From: Bacteroidia bacterium
GTDB lineage: Bacteria > Bacteroidota > Bacteroidia > J057
Length of the DNA stretch: 64,000 bases
Assembly (NCBI GenBank): GCA_030430205.1
Contig: JAUIGE010000010.1
Location: 116,967 to 180,966, forward strand
Reading direction: 5' to 3'
Within the stretch, counting starts at the first letter, position 1, and each line of letters starts with the position of its first letter. Positions 1 through 9,707 of the stretch are shown here, piece by piece. The translations under genes and the position numbers were made by a program. The notes beneath the pieces were generated by a model that was not told the origin of the DNA, made no database searches, and saw only the letters and a program-made list of their open reading frames with translations.

Positions 1-190
1 TGAGCGCGCGGGAAAGTTTGACGATCTTCTCCGTCTTCGGGTATTTTTTGCCCTTTTCAATCTCGTTGAGATAGGAGACTGACATGCCCGATGCCTCAGA
101 TAAATCCTTGAAAGACATGCTTTTACCCTGACGAAGCTGCTTGAGCTTCAGACCAAAAATGAGGCGTATGTTGCGTTCGCTGGTAAGCAT
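1..190 (-). CDS. XRE-family HTH transcriptional regulator (partial, N-terminal end)
   Basis: Reading the minus strand from the ATG at 188-190 gives a classic Cro/C1 helix-turn-helix: a stretch beginning MLTSERNIRLIFGLKLKQLR, then a helix pair containing SFKDLSEASGMSVSYLNEIE and the trailing KGKKYPKTEKIVKLS. The gene runs off the window at base 1, so only about 63 residues are visible. It lies 103 bp downstream of acs on the same strand. XRE regulators beside acs genes are known as short-chain fatty-acid regulators in other phyla, so control of acetate metabolism is a reasonable inference. Any C-terminal sensing or ImmA/IrrE-like part is outside the window. Confidence 0.85.
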   Translation of the reverse strand, partial: MLTSERNIRLIFGLKLKQLRQGKSMSFKDLSEASGMSVSYLNEIEKGKKYPKTEKIVKLSRAL

Positions 191-293
191 GGAAGATCGT
201 TCGTTGGTTTGAGTTTGCGGCGCAAATATAGCAAATATATGAGCGAAATTTCGCTGTTAGCGTGGGAGCGTGTAAAGACCAAAATGGCGATAA

Positions 294-2189
294 TCAAAGC
301 ACCCCCGCCCGTATCTCCTCCACCACAGCCGGATCCAGCAAAGTCGATACATCTCCCAGGCTATCGGCTGTGCCATCTGCGATTTTGCGCAGGATGCGGC
401 GCATGATCTTGCCCGAGCGGGTTTTGGGTAAACCGCTGACAATCTGTATTTTATCGGGTTTGGCGATGGGGCCTATCTCCTCGGTCACGACTTGCCTGAC
501 TTCCTTGCGGAAGGCTTCATCGTCGGCAGGGGCCTCCGTGCATATCACAAAGGCATAGATGCCTTGCCCTTTGATTTTGTGTGGAAAGCCGACCACGGCT
601 GACTCGACCACCTGTGGGTGTTCATTGATGGCATTTTCCACCTCGGCGGTCCCCATGCGGTGACCCGAGACATTGATCACATCGTCCACACGGCCGATGA
701 TGCGATAAAGGCCATTTTCATCCCGGCGGGCGCCATCGCCCGTGAAGTACATATCTTCGAAATGGGAGAAGTAGGTCAGACGGCAGCGCTCATGGTCGCC
801 GTAGGTAGTGCGAAGGATAGAAGGCCATGGAAATTTGATGCAGAGAAGCCCCTCGACATTGTTTTCTGTCAGTTCCACGCCATCGGCATTGACCAGGCAA
901 GGCTGTATGCCCGGCAGGGGCAGGGTGGCATAGGTAGGCTTGAGCCAGGTGATGCCCGCCAGGGGCGAGATCATGATGCCGCCGGTCTCGGTTTGCCACC
1001 AGGTATCTACAATCGGCAGTTTGTTTTTTCCCACCAGGCGATGGTACCATTCCCAGGCTTCTGTATTGATGGGTTCGCCCACCGTGCCCAGCACTTTCAG
1101 CTTACTGAGGTCGTGAGGCGTGACATGGCGATCCCCCTGCGCCTGCAAGGCGCGGATGGCTGTAGGCGCAGTATAAAACTGATTCACCTGATGCTTTTCG
1201 CAGATTTCCCAAAAGCGCCCCGCATCGGGATAAGTCGGCACGCCTTCAAACATCACCGTCGTAGCGCCCGCCAACAGCGGTCCATAGACAATATAGGAGT
1301 GTCCCGTGATCCAGCCGATATCGGCGGTACACCAGTAGACATCTCCCTCATCGTATTGGAACACATTTTTGAAGGAATAAGCGGTATAGACCATATAACC
1401 GCCACAGCTATGCACCACGCCTTTGGGCTTGCCGGTAGAGCCGGAGGTATAGAGAATGAAGAGCATATCTTCGCTGTCCATCTCCTCTGCTTCGCAGCTT
1501 TCGGAAGCCGTTTTCATCTCCTCATGCAGCCAAAAATCACGGCCTGATTGCCAGTGTACCTCCTGCCCGGTGCGCTGTGCCACCAGCACACTCTCGATGG
1601 AGGGCGTATTTTGCAAAGCAATATCCACCACTTCCTTGACAGGAATACTCTTGTTGCCGCGGTAGTTACCGTCAGCGCAGATGACCATTTTGCAAGTCGC
1701 ATCATTGATGCGGTCGGCGAGGGCGTGGGCGGAGAATCCCGCAAAGACCACCGAATGAATCGCGCCTATGCGCGCGCAGGCCAGAAGGCCGATCGCCAGT
1801 TCGGGGATCATCGGCATATAAAAGCAGATGCGGTCGCCCTTTTGGATGCCGTGCTTTTTGAGCACATGGGCCATGCGGCAGACTTCCGCATGTAACTCGC
1901 GGTAGGTGAAGGTTTTAGCGGCTTCACCGGGATCATTGGGTTCCCAGAGGATGGCGACCTGATCGCCTCTTGTCTTCAAATGCCTGTCGAGGCAATTCTC
2001 CGTGATATTCATTTTCCCTCCCAAAAACCACTTGATGTCAGGCTTTCGGAAATCCCATTCGAGTACTTTGCTCCATTTTTTTCTCCAGAAAAAAGTATCT
2101 GCCTGTGCAGCCCAAAAGGCCTCCGGATTTTCGACACTTTCCTGGTAAACGGCTTCATATTCTTCAAAAGTACGGATGCGTAAGGTCAT
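294..2189 (-). CDS. acs: Acetyl-coenzyme A synthetase
   Basis: A 631-residue AMP-forming acyl-CoA synthetase, close to the usual 640-660 of Acs. It activates acetate with ATP and then CoA in the cytoplasm. The P-loop-like YTSGSTGKPKG motif is at about residues 248-258, the acetate-pocket stretch WCTADIGWITGHSY follows, and the C-terminal PKTRSGKIMRR motif at about 588-598 places the adenylation lysine near residue 594, the residue regulated by acetylation in known Acs enzymes. The N-terminal ACAS_N-like region is present. The start at 2189 leaves a 70-bp gap to the divergent bestrophin gene, and the XRE regulator lies downstream on the same strand. Propionyl-CoA synthetase is less likely given the WITGHSY motif. 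Confidence 0.97.
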   Translation of the reverse strand: MTLRIRTFEEYEAVYQESVENPEAFWAAQADTFFWRKKWSKVLEWDFRKPDIKWFLGGKMNITENCLDRHLKTRGDQVAILWEPNDPGEAAKTFTYRELHAEVCRMAHVLKKHGIQKGDRICFYMPMIPELAIGLLACARIGAIHSVVFAGFSAHALADRINDATCKMVICADGNYRGNKSIPVKEVVDIALQNTPSIESVLVAQRTGQEVHWQSGRDFWLHEEMKTASESCEAEEMDSEDMLFILYTSGSTGKPKGVVHSCGGYMVYTAYSFKNVFQYDEGDVYWCTADIGWITGHSYIVYGPLLAGATTVMFEGVPTYPDAGRFWEICEKHQVNQFYTAPTAIRALQAQGDRHVTPHDLSKLKVLGTVGEPINTEAWEWYHRLVGKNKLPIVDTWWQTETGGIMISPLAGITWLKPTYATLPLPGIQPCLVNADGVELTENNVEGLLCIKFPWPSILRTTYGDHERCRLTYFSHFEDMYFTGDGARRDENGLYRIIGRVDDVINVSGHRMGTAEVENAINEHPQVVESAVVGFPHKIKGQGIYAFVICTEAPADDEAFRKEVRQVVTEEIGPIAKPDKIQIVSGLPKTRSGKIMRRILRKIADGTADSLGDVSTLLDPAVVEEIRAGVL

Positions 2190-2259
2190 AATGCTTGCTA
2201 TTTATGGTTGGCAGGGAAATATTTGCTAATATAACCACCATCTAAAAAAATCCTCCCAC

Positions 2260-3297
2260 ATGTTTATTAGAAAAAATTTTGGCTTTCTGGGCATCATGGC
2301 CTTCTCAGGTATGCACCTTATCTGGATCACGACCTGGGTAGGCCTTGTGACCTGGCTGTATGAGTACACCAAATGGGAATGGCTTTCCATACCCTGGCTA
2401 CCTCTCTCTCTGATCGGCACGGCGGTAGCCTTTTATATTGGTTTCAAAAACAACCAGGCCTATGATCGCCTCTGGGAAGCCCGCAAAATATGGGGCGCCA
2501 TCATCAACAGCAGCAGGAGCTGGGGCAGCACGGTCAGGTCCTTTGTGACCGATGGATTTGCGCCTGGGGCGGTATCTGCCGCAAGCTTAAAAAGCATTCA
2601 CCAAAAGCTGATCTACCGGCATATCGCCTGGCTGTACAGCCTCCGAAGCCAATTGCTGATCCCTGCTCCCTGGGAACATATCAACCAACATGTCCACATT
2701 GCCCGTACGGCCCGCAGAAGGATGAAGCACTTTGGCGTAGGCCTGCTGGATGATGACATCACCCAAAAAGAACTCAAAAAACTGCTGAGTACAGCTGAGT
2801 ATGAGCGCCTCATCCATTACAAAAATACCGCCACGCAGATCATAGACCTGCAATCCCAGGAGTTGCAGCAGCTCAGAAAGCAAGGCCTGATCGACGACTT
2901 CCGCCACATGGAACTGCAAAAAATCCTCAACGATTTTTATGAGCATCAGGGTAAATGCGAGCGCATCAAAAAATTCCCTTTGCCGCGCCAATATGGCAAT
3001 ATGAGCTTTATTTTTGTTGGCATTTTCATTTTTCTGCTTCCCTTTGGGATGGTCTCTGAGTTTCACAAACTCGGCGAGTTTGGCATCTGGCTTTCGATCC
3101 CCTTTTCGGTACTTGTATCCTGGGTTTTCCTGGTGATGGAGCTGGTAGGGGATTATTCAGAAAATCCTTTTGAAGGGCTGGGAAATGACATCCCCACCTA
3201 TGCGCTGACACGCACGATTGAGATTGACCTACGGGAGATGCTGGGTGAGGAGGATATCCCACCAGCGGTGGAGGCAGTAAATGGAGTATTGATGTGA
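2260..3297 (+). CDS. Bestrophin-family ion channel (UPF0187)
   Basis: A 345-residue membrane protein matching bacterial bestrophin-like proteins. The N-terminus carries two close hydrophobic helices (about residues 12-35 and 45-65), followed by the family's NNQAYDRLWEARKIWG stretch, then a long cytoplasmic region, and two more hydrophobic helices near 235-285 ending with the family's acidic C-terminal segment GDYSENPFEGLGNDIP. Known homologues form pentameric anion or cation channels in the inner membrane. It starts 70 bp from acs in the opposite direction and its stop codon overlaps the GTG upstream of the next gene, so it probably leads a short operon. Confidence 0.92.
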   Translation: MFIRKNFGFLGIMAFSGMHLIWITTWVGLVTWLYEYTKWEWLSIPWLPLSLIGTAVAFYIGFKNNQAYDRLWEARKIWGAIINSSRSWGSTVRSFVTDGFAPGAVSAASLKSIHQKLIYRHIAWLYSLRSQLLIPAPWEHINQHVHIARTARRRMKHFGVGLLDDDITQKELKKLLSTAEYERLIHYKNTATQIIDLQSQELQQLRKQGLIDDFRHMELQKILNDFYEHQGKCERIKKFPLPRQYGNMSFIFVGIFIFLLPFGMVSEFHKLGEFGIWLSIPFSVLVSWVFLVMELVGDYSENPFEGLGNDIPTYALTRTIEIDLREMLGEEDIPPAVEAVNGVLM

Positions 3298-3299
3298 CT

Positions 3300-3650
3300 A
3301 TGGAACATTTCGCCTCTTTTTACCTCGATCAAGCTGAACCTCAAAAAAGCTGCCTGCTTACCCTTCGGGACATCATCATGGCCAGCCATCCTCACATCAG
3401 CGAAACCCGCAAATACGGCATGCCTTGCTTTTGTTATGGGAAAAAAGCGTTTTGCTACCTCTGGGTAGATAAAAAAACGCAGGAACCCTATATCCTGATG
3501 GTTGAGGGAAAGCACTTAAATCATCCAGCCCTGGAAACAGGTAAAAGAGCCCGCATGAAAATTTTCAGGCTTGATCCAGCAGGAAATTTACCTTTCAATA
3601 TAATTGGGGAAATTTTAGCGGAAGCTTTGTCTTTCTATGAAAAAGAATAG
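3300..3650 (+). CDS. DUF1801 / YdhG-like small protein
   Basis: A 116-residue cytoplasmic protein. The pattern LTLRDIIMASHPHISETRKYGMPCFCYGKKAFCYLWV is that of the YdhG/DUF1801 (iron-chaperone-like, CyaY/YjbR superfamily) fold, where a central beta sheet follows an N-terminal helix. The ATG at 3300 is preferred to the GTG at 3294; either start touches the bestrophin stop codon, so translation is likely coupled. Its biochemical role is unknown for most members. A second small protein with a related fold follows at 3750. Confidence 0.75.
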   Translation: MEHFASFYLDQAEPQKSCLLTLRDIIMASHPHISETRKYGMPCFCYGKKAFCYLWVDKKTQEPYILMVEGKHLNHPALETGKRARMKIFRLDPAGNLPFNIIGEILAEALSFYEKE

Positions 3651-3749
3651 AAAAACGGCAAATCAAACGCTTTTTATCTTGATTTTCAGGAAAAAATAAA
3701 CAAATTGTCGCGAACGAAAACTATTCTTAAAAAAAGACGTTGGGTGGTT

Positions 3750-4109
3750 ATGGGAAAAAAATCAACAATTTTCAGCAATTTGGGCCACATGACTCAACTT
3801 GAAGAACAATTTCACAAGATTATCACTGAAATTCCAGGGGCCAGAGAAGGCAAGGCTTTTGGCGCAAACTGCATCAAAGCTAAAAACAGCAAAACGGCAG
3901 CCATTTTTTGGCAGGACAGGGTTCTTTTTAAACTCGACAGATCTGGCCAAAAAGAGGCAATGCAGGTTGAAGGCGCGCTCCCTGGCACACACCTGTTTTC
4001 TCCTGACCGGGAAATGAAAGGCTGGGTATGGCTCCCTGCTGAGCAGGCTGAGCTATGGCCCGACTTTGCGAAGATGGCAGTCGATTATGTTGGATCATTG
4101 AAGGGCTAA
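3750..4109 (+). CDS. Small YjbR/TfoX-like protein
   Basis: About 119 residues from the ATG at 3750, or 106 from the ATG at 3789; an in-frame TTG at 3705 seems too far upstream. The core (LEEQFHKIITEIPGARE, then AAIFWQDRVLFKL, then a segment of glycine and tryptophan ending WVWLPAEQAELW) has the helix-then-sheet plan of MmcQ/YjbR or TfoX N-terminal domains. No catalytic motif is visible. It sits between another small protein of the same general fold and an alpha/beta hydrolase. The role is unknown. Confidence 0.7.
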   Translation: MGKKSTIFSNLGHMTQLEEQFHKIITEIPGAREGKAFGANCIKAKNSKTAAIFWQDRVLFKLDRSGQKEAMQVEGALPGTHLFSPDREMKGWVWLPAEQAELWPDFAKMAVDYVGSLKG

Positions 4110-4132
4110 ACAAGCCATTCATTCCTGTGATC

Positions 4133-5362
4133 ATGCCTGACAAAAAACACATTCAAGCCTCTGATATTCAGGCCATTTCACGAATAATCACAGATGCAAC
4201 TGTAGGAATTACAGATGTGGTGGAAGCCATGCATCTGCAATTTGTGCAGCCTCCATTTTTGCCCCAAACACCGATACAGCTAATTATCGGGAAGATCACA
4301 AGGTTCACCTATCAGAATATCAGGCTGATAAGCAGGCTTGTTGGGGATGGGCTATCTTTCACCCTGAGACAGATCGAGCCTATTCTAACAGAAAAAGCTT
4401 CTACAGAAGAAAGAAATGCGGTTATTTCAGCCCTGAATGGCGTGTTGGGTGAGTACCTGACAGAAAACCAAAATCCCTTTTCCATCCCTATGCATTTCCG
4501 GCATCAGGGAAAAAGTCTTAAACTGGTAAAGAAAGAAATCCTTGCTGCCTTCCCCAACACAAATGGGAAAATATTGCTTATGCTTCATGGCCTATGCATG
4601 AACGATGAGCAATGGCAGCGAAATGGCCATGACCATGGCAAGCAATTGGCCGTTGAACTGGGCCTTTCTCCGATTTACCTGCGCTATAATAGCGGCCAAC
4701 ATATTTCTACCAATGGCCAGCAGCTGGCTCAGTTGTTGGAAGAACTCCTGCAAGCATGGCCTGTGGAAGTCACAGAGCTACATATGCTGACTCATAGCAT
4801 GGGAGGCTTGCTGGCGCGCAGTGCCTTTTATTATGGAGAAATGCGCCAGCATCATTGGACCCAACAGCTCAAAAAAATCATTTTTCTGGGCACGCCTCAC
4901 CAAGGCGCGCCGCTGGAACGCGCCGGAAATTATGTGGATATCATCCTTGAGGCTGCGCCTTATACCCAGCCTCTCTCCCGACTGGGCAAAATCAGAAGTG
5001 CCGGAATCACAGACCTCAGGTATGGCTACCTGCTAGATGAAGATTGGGAAAGCACCGATCGCTTTGCAAAGGGATCAGAGGAGAAAAGGCATTTGCCTTT
5101 GCCCAAAGGCGTAGCCTGCTATGCGGTAGCCGCAAGTACCGGAAAGGAAAGCGGCGATATTTCCAGCCTCCTGCTGGGAGATGGACTCGTCTACCCGGAC
5201 AGTGCCTTTGGGCGGCATAAAAACCCTGCAAAGCAACTTGCTTTTAGCGCCGAAAATCGTGCGATCGTATTTGAATGCAATCATTTGGACTTGCTATGCC
5301 ATCCCCCGGTTTATGAGCAGCTAAGGTCCTGGATGGCCGAGGAGCCATTAGGTTTTTTGTGA
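4133..5362 (+). CDS. Alpha/beta-hydrolase, PGAP1/lipase-like
   Basis: A 409-residue cytoplasmic protein with no signal peptide. The hydrolase core begins at about residue 147 with LLMLHGLCMNDEQW (oxyanion strand and loop), and the nucleophile elbow HSMGG puts the catalytic Ser at about residue 222. Downstream FLGTPHQGAPLERAG is the lipase/PGAP1-type loop, and a late NHLDLL segment offers the catalytic His. The first 140 residues are a helical extension seen in few esterases. The ATG at 4133 is chosen because an earlier in-frame ATG at 4055 would overlap the previous gene by 55 bp. Triacylglycerol lipase or polyhydroxyalkanoate-type esterase are possible; the substrate is not predictable. Confidence 0.82.
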   Translation: MPDKKHIQASDIQAISRIITDATVGITDVVEAMHLQFVQPPFLPQTPIQLIIGKITRFTYQNIRLISRLVGDGLSFTLRQIEPILTEKASTEERNAVISALNGVLGEYLTENQNPFSIPMHFRHQGKSLKLVKKEILAAFPNTNGKILLMLHGLCMNDEQWQRNGHDHGKQLAVELGLSPIYLRYNSGQHISTNGQQLAQLLEELLQAWPVEVTELHMLTHSMGGLLARSAFYYGEMRQHHWTQQLKKIIFLGTPHQGAPLERAGNYVDIILEAAPYTQPLSRLGKIRSAGITDLRYGYLLDEDWESTDRFAKGSEEKRHLPLPKGVACYAVAASTGKESGDISSLLLGDGLVYPDSAFGRHKNPAKQLAFSAENRAIVFECNHLDLLCHPPVYEQLRSWMAEEPLGFL

Positions 5363-5433
5363 TAAATCGGATCAGCTCGCAAAATTTTTTCTTACTTTTC
5401 ATCCTTCGATTTATTCAACAAAGCATGGCAAGT

Positions 5434-7602
5434 ATGAAAAAAATAATTCTGACCTCTCTTTTTATTCTAAGCAGTTTCCTTATTCAAGCCCAAAATGAGA
5501 TCGCCCCCAAAATCGAAGAGATCCTCTCCCAACTCACCTTAGCAGAAAAAGTGGCCATGTGCCACGCACAGTCCAAATTCAGCACCAAAGGCGTGCCCCG
5601 CCTCGGGATACCCGAGATCTGGATGAGCGACGGCCCGCACGGGGTGCGCGCAGAGATCAGCTGGGACAGCTGGGACAATGCCGGTTGGACCAATGATTCC
5701 ATCACAGCCTTTCCGGCCCTTACCTGCCTGGCGGCGAGCTTTCAGCCTTCGCTTGCCAAGAAATACGGCATCGCCCTGGGGGAAGAAGCCCGCTACCGCA
5801 AGAAGGATGTCCTGCTCGGCCCCGGCGTCAATATCTACCGCACCCCACTCAATGGCCGCAATTTCGAATACATGGGTGAAGACCCCCATCTGGCCTCCAC
5901 CATGGTCGTGCCCTATATCCAGGGCGTACAGCAAAACGGCGTCGCCGCCTGTGTCAAGCACTATGTCCTCAACAACCAGGAGCTGTGGCGCGACCACATC
6001 AACGTAGAAGTCAGCACAAGAGCGCTCTATGAGATCTACCTGCCTGCTTTTAAAGCGGCGGTGCAGGAAGGCGGTGCCTGGTCTATCATGAGCGCCTACA
6101 ACCAGTACCAAAATCAATTTTGTTCACATAATGAGCTGCTCATCAACAAAATCCTGAAAGGAGACTGGGGCTTCGACGGCTGTGTGATCACGGATTGGGG
6201 TGCCGCCCATGACACCCGGCAGGCAGCCCTCTATGGGCTGGATATCGAGATGGGCACAGGCACCAATGGCCTGACCACCTCCACCCAAAATCATTATGAC
6301 AACTACTTCCTGGCGCATCCTTTTTTGAACATGCTGCAAAGCGGTGAGATCGAAGAAGCCGTGGTAGATGACAAAGTCCGCAGGATTTTGCGCCTCATGT
6401 TTCGCACCAATATGAATCCAGATCGTACTTTCGGGCGAATGAACAATGTGGAGCATCAGCAGGTAGCGCGAAAAGTAGCGCAGGAAGGCATTGTTTTATT
6501 GAAAAATGAAGACAATTTTTTTCCCCTGGATCCCAATAAGAAGATGACAATCGCTGTCATAGGCGAAAACGCATTTCGGCCCCTGACGACCGGCGGAGGT
6601 TCTTCCGACCTCAAGCCAAAATATGAAATATCGCCCTTGCAAGGTATGCGGGAGCGTTTTCCAAACGCTGTGATCCTCCATACCCTGGGCTATGCCTCCG
6701 GCCCTCCGGCCTATGGCCGGGTGATTCCTTCCCGCTATGATGTGGATTCTCTACGGAGAGAAGCCCTGGTGATCGCCAAAAGGGCGGATGTGGTGCTATT
6801 TGTGGGTGGTTTGAATAAAAACCATCACCAGGACTGCGAAGGCGGTGACCGCCTTCAATATGGCCTGGACTTCGGCCAGGAGGAGTTGTTGCGGATGTTG
6901 CAGGACGCCAATGAGAACATCGGCGTCGTCCTCCTCAGCGGCAATGCCGTGGCCATGCCTTGGCTTGGCCGCACCAAGGGCCTGATTCAGGGCTGGTTTC
7001 TGGGCAGCGAAGCCGGCCACGCCCTCGCTGATGTGATCAGCGGAGATGTCAATCCCTCCGGCAAATTGCCGTTCACTTTTCCAGCGAAGCTGGAGGACAA
7101 TGCAGCGCATCATTTTGGGCCCCTCTCCTACCCCGGAGACAGCATCAACCAGCATTACAAGGAAGGTATCCTCGTGGGCTATCGCTGGCATGACACAAAA
7201 AAGATCAAACCGCTTTTTGCCTTTGGACATGGGCTGTCCTACACAAGCTTCGACCTTTCTGCCATACAGACAGACAAGAAAAGCTACGCTCCCGGTGAAT
7301 ACATCACAATCTCCTGCAAAGTGGCCAATACGGGCCAGAGAGCGGGTTCCGAGGTGGTGCAGGTATATGTAGGAAAAACCAAATCGGAGGTCGAAAGAGC
7401 GCAAAAAGAGCTGAAAGCTTTTTCCAAGGTCATGCTTGAACCTGGCAAAGAAGCCACGGTAGAATTGCAGGTCGGGCTGGATAAGCTCGCCTATTATGAT
7501 GAAAAGAGTTCTGGATGGAAGCTTGAAAAAGGAGAATATGTGGTCTATGTAGGCACTGCTTCGGATAAGATTTCGAAGAAAGTGACGATCAGCGTGAAAT
7601 AG
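5434..7602 (+). CDS. Secreted glycoside hydrolase family 3 beta-glucosidase
   Basis: A 722-residue exported enzyme beginning with the signal peptide MKKIILTSLFILSSFLIQAQ; this ATG is preferred to in-frame ATGs at 5359 and 5425. The GH3 N-terminal barrel is recognised by LGPGVNIYRTPLNGRNFEYM, the KHYV segment and the nucleophile motif CVITDW, with the Asp near residue 254. The GH3 C-terminal sandwich (GGLNKNHHQDCEGGDR, PSGKLPFTFP) and a fibronectin-III-like tail (SEVVQVYV) complete the usual three-domain BglX layout. It likely hydrolyses beta-glucosides in the periplasm. It ends 4 bp from the convergent decarboxylase gene. Confidence 0.93.
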   Translation: MKKIILTSLFILSSFLIQAQNEIAPKIEEILSQLTLAEKVAMCHAQSKFSTKGVPRLGIPEIWMSDGPHGVRAEISWDSWDNAGWTNDSITAFPALTCLAASFQPSLAKKYGIALGEEARYRKKDVLLGPGVNIYRTPLNGRNFEYMGEDPHLASTMVVPYIQGVQQNGVAACVKHYVLNNQELWRDHINVEVSTRALYEIYLPAFKAAVQEGGAWSIMSAYNQYQNQFCSHNELLINKILKGDWGFDGCVITDWGAAHDTRQAALYGLDIEMGTGTNGLTTSTQNHYDNYFLAHPFLNMLQSGEIEEAVVDDKVRRILRLMFRTNMNPDRTFGRMNNVEHQQVARKVAQEGIVLLKNEDNFFPLDPNKKMTIAVIGENAFRPLTTGGGSSDLKPKYEISPLQGMRERFPNAVILHTLGYASGPPAYGRVIPSRYDVDSLRREALVIAKRADVVLFVGGLNKNHHQDCEGGDRLQYGLDFGQEELLRMLQDANENIGVVLLSGNAVAMPWLGRTKGLIQGWFLGSEAGHALADVISGDVNPSGKLPFTFPAKLEDNAAHHFGPLSYPGDSINQHYKEGILVGYRWHDTKKIKPLFAFGHGLSYTSFDLSAIQTDKKSYAPGEYITISCKVANTGQRAGSEVVQVYVGKTKSEVERAQKELKAFSKVMLEPGKEATVELQVGLDKLAYYDEKSSGWKLEKGEYVVYVGTASDKISKKVTISVK

Positions 7603-7606
7603 CCTG

Positions 7607-9070
7607 TTAAGGCTTCACAAGAAATTTTCGTCCTTCCCGGACGATGATCTCCACTACTTCTTCCATATCCTTGCGGCTGGTGCGGAAGTTGACAACGCAG
7701 GCGCGCAAGCTGTATTTCCCATGCACCACGGCATTGGAGAGAAAGACTTCTCCCCCAGCCTGGAGGCTATCAAGCAGGCTTTTATTGAGCTCGTTCAGGT
7801 AGCTTTCCTCTTTTTTCTCCAAAGGAACATACCTCAAAGTAGCGATGCTCAGGTTATGGCTAACCGCCTCTAATTCAGGATGTTTCTCTGCCAGTTCATA
7901 GAGGTATTTCGCCAGGGCGATATCTTCTCCTATCAATTTGGCATAGCCTTGACGGCCGACCTGCTGCAAAGTCAGCCAGACTTTCAGCGCCCGAAATCCA
8001 CGGGAATTTTGCAGGCCATACTCAAAGAAATTATGGGCGCGGCTTTCGCCCTCCTGGGAGAAATTGTAATACTCGGGTTGCGAGCTGTAGGTATCGGTCA
8101 GATGCTGGGGATTTTTGACAAGGGTACAACCCGCTTCCAGCGGACAATACAGCCATTTGTGGGGATCGAGTGCCAGCGAATCCGCAGCTTCTATGCCTGC
8201 AAACAGCCCTTTCATCTCAGGAACGATGGCGGCAGGAATGCCGTAAGCCCCGTCAATATGAAGCCATAGATCATGGCTTTTGCAGATCGCGGCTATGGCC
8301 GCGACATCATCCACGGCTCCGGTGCTGACATCACCGGCGGTAGCCACCACCATAAAGGGTTGAAGCCCTGCTTCCAAGTCCTGCCCGACGGCAGAGCGCA
8401 AGGCCTGGATGTCCATCCTGTTGGCGCTATCGGTGGCTATCCAGCGAATGGCTTTGGAGCCATGGCCAAACAAAGTCGCAGCCTTGTCAATCCAGGTATG
8501 GGTTGTTTTGGCGCAATAGACCATCATTTTGGCGGCATTTCCCGCCAGACCTTCCTCCTTGAAACCGGCGGGGGCTTTGGCATTTCTCGCCGCCAGGAAG
8601 GCGGTGAAGTTGGCCATATTGCCGCCGCTCACCAGCACGCCGCCATAGCTGGCGGGCAGGCCGATAAACTCCGCCAACCATTGGATGGTTTGCTTTTCGA
8701 TGGCCGTGGCCATCGGGCTCAAAATCTCCGCCCCGACATTGGGGTTGATCGTGGCGGCAAGCATATCGCCCAGCATCCCAATGGGTGCTGGTGAGCCTGT
8801 GATATAGCCAAAAAATTTGGGGTGACCATTGAAAAGGGAGTGCTCGAACAATAAGTTCGGCACGCCCGCCAATAAGTCTGCTGCAGCAGTTCCCTGCTCG
8901 GGAAAAGACTTCTCGCCCAGGATCTGGGCTATTTCGCGGGGGCTTTCGCCCCTGCTGATAGGCCCTTCTGGCATCTTGCCAAGAAAAGCAGCGATCTCAT
9001 CTACCAGCCGATGACCGGCCTGGCTGAAATCCTCCTGACTGAGCGCGATAGTATTTTCTCGTTTATCCAT
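7607..9070 (-). CDS. Group II PLP-dependent decarboxylase (aromatic amino-acid decarboxylase-like)
   Basis: A 487-residue pyridoxal-phosphate enzyme. HIDGAYG (Asp near 273) and LDPHKWLYCP (Schiff-base Lys near 305) define the active site, and HTWIDKAATLFG supplies the His that stacks on the cofactor (about 191). NGHPKFFGYITGSPAPIGML near 81-100 is the family's N-terminal substrate-loop region. Members decarboxylate L-DOPA, tryptophan, tyrosine or glutamate; which one is used here cannot be read from sequence. The upstream gene ends 4 bp before its start on the same strand, so the two are probably cotranscribed. Confidence 0.92.
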   Translation of the reverse strand: MDKRENTIALSQEDFSQAGHRLVDEIAAFLGKMPEGPISRGESPREIAQILGEKSFPEQGTAAADLLAGVPNLLFEHSLFNGHPKFFGYITGSPAPIGMLGDMLAATINPNVGAEILSPMATAIEKQTIQWLAEFIGLPASYGGVLVSGGNMANFTAFLAARNAKAPAGFKEEGLAGNAAKMMVYCAKTTHTWIDKAATLFGHGSKAIRWIATDSANRMDIQALRSAVGQDLEAGLQPFMVVATAGDVSTGAVDDVAAIAAICKSHDLWLHIDGAYGIPAAIVPEMKGLFAGIEAADSLALDPHKWLYCPLEAGCTLVKNPQHLTDTYSSQPEYYNFSQEGESRAHNFFEYGLQNSRGFRALKVWLTLQQVGRQGYAKLIGEDIALAKYLYELAEKHPELEAVSHNLSIATLRYVPLEKKEESYLNELNKSLLDSLQAGGEVFLSNAVVHGKYSLRACVVNFRTSRKDMEEVVEIIVREGRKFLVKP

Positions 9071-9074
9071 AATT

Positions 9075-9530
9075 TTACAAAGGCCAGATCACATCATCGC
9101 CATTGTCGGCGTAGGCTGGCAAGATTGAAATAGCATCCAGGATGTCATCCTGAATCCAAAATAGAATCCCTTTGGATTCAGAAACATAGTTTTTGGGGTT
9201 TTCCTCGTCGAATTCGTCATCCAACTCCAGATCAGAAATACCTGCTTTTTTGGCTTTGGCCTTCAATTCGCTCTCTTTTGAGCCGATAAATGATACGCCA
9301 TTGAGAGAAAATTCTCTCCCATAAAAAGTCACACTGCCCAATCTGTAGTCGTCATCAGCAGAAAAAAGCAAGTCAATGCCCTGCTCGTCATACTCCAGGG
9401 TAATGTCTTCAGGCTCATCTTCTGCCGTGTTTTTCTCCCGCAGGCTGGGCTTTCCAAGAATCGCGGTCACCTCTTTCTCAGACTGACCAAATTTAACTTT
9501 ACCGAAACCTATATGTGGTTTAATTTCCAT
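9075..9530 (-). CDS. Hypothetical acidic protein
   Basis: A 151-residue soluble, acidic protein with no signal peptide or membrane segment. It starts with a MEIKPHIGFGKVKFGQSEKE segment followed by VTAILGKPS, a pattern reminiscent of small bacterial immunity-like or NTF2-adjacent proteins with a GxxxFGM/Q-x(4-6)-LG-P motif (compare the SmpA/OmlA-like start). I do not recognise the family. It is encoded 4 bp upstream of the decarboxylase and is likely its operon partner. Confidence 0.75.
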   Translation of the reverse strand: MEIKPHIGFGKVKFGQSEKEVTAILGKPSLREKNTAEDEPEDITLEYDEQGIDLLFSADDDYRLGSVTFYGREFSLNGVSFIGSKESELKAKAKKAGISDLELDDEFDEENPKNYVSESKGILFWIQDDILDAISILPAYADNGDDVIWPL

Positions 9531-9707
9531 GAAAATGTTCTGATTAATTTAAGTGAAAAATTTGAAGAATTCATTTCGCCGGCGAATATCCTCATTATAT
9601 GGTCGCCAACAAACTGTTTTCTTTGATGGAGGATGAGGATCTTTCTTGTTCGTTATTCATTATTTGTCCTTTTCCCTATCTTTCCTCCGAAAAAAAACCT
9701 CAAGCTT

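Noticed and set aside
618..1547. 309-residue plus-strand open frame across acs
   Set aside because: It is antisense to a clearly conserved acetyl-CoA synthetase and its translation lacks any recognisable motif.
4055..4132. Longer start for the alpha/beta hydrolase
   Set aside because: It would overlap the preceding gene by 55 bp and adds residues with no hydrolase similarity; the ATG at 4133 is a better start.
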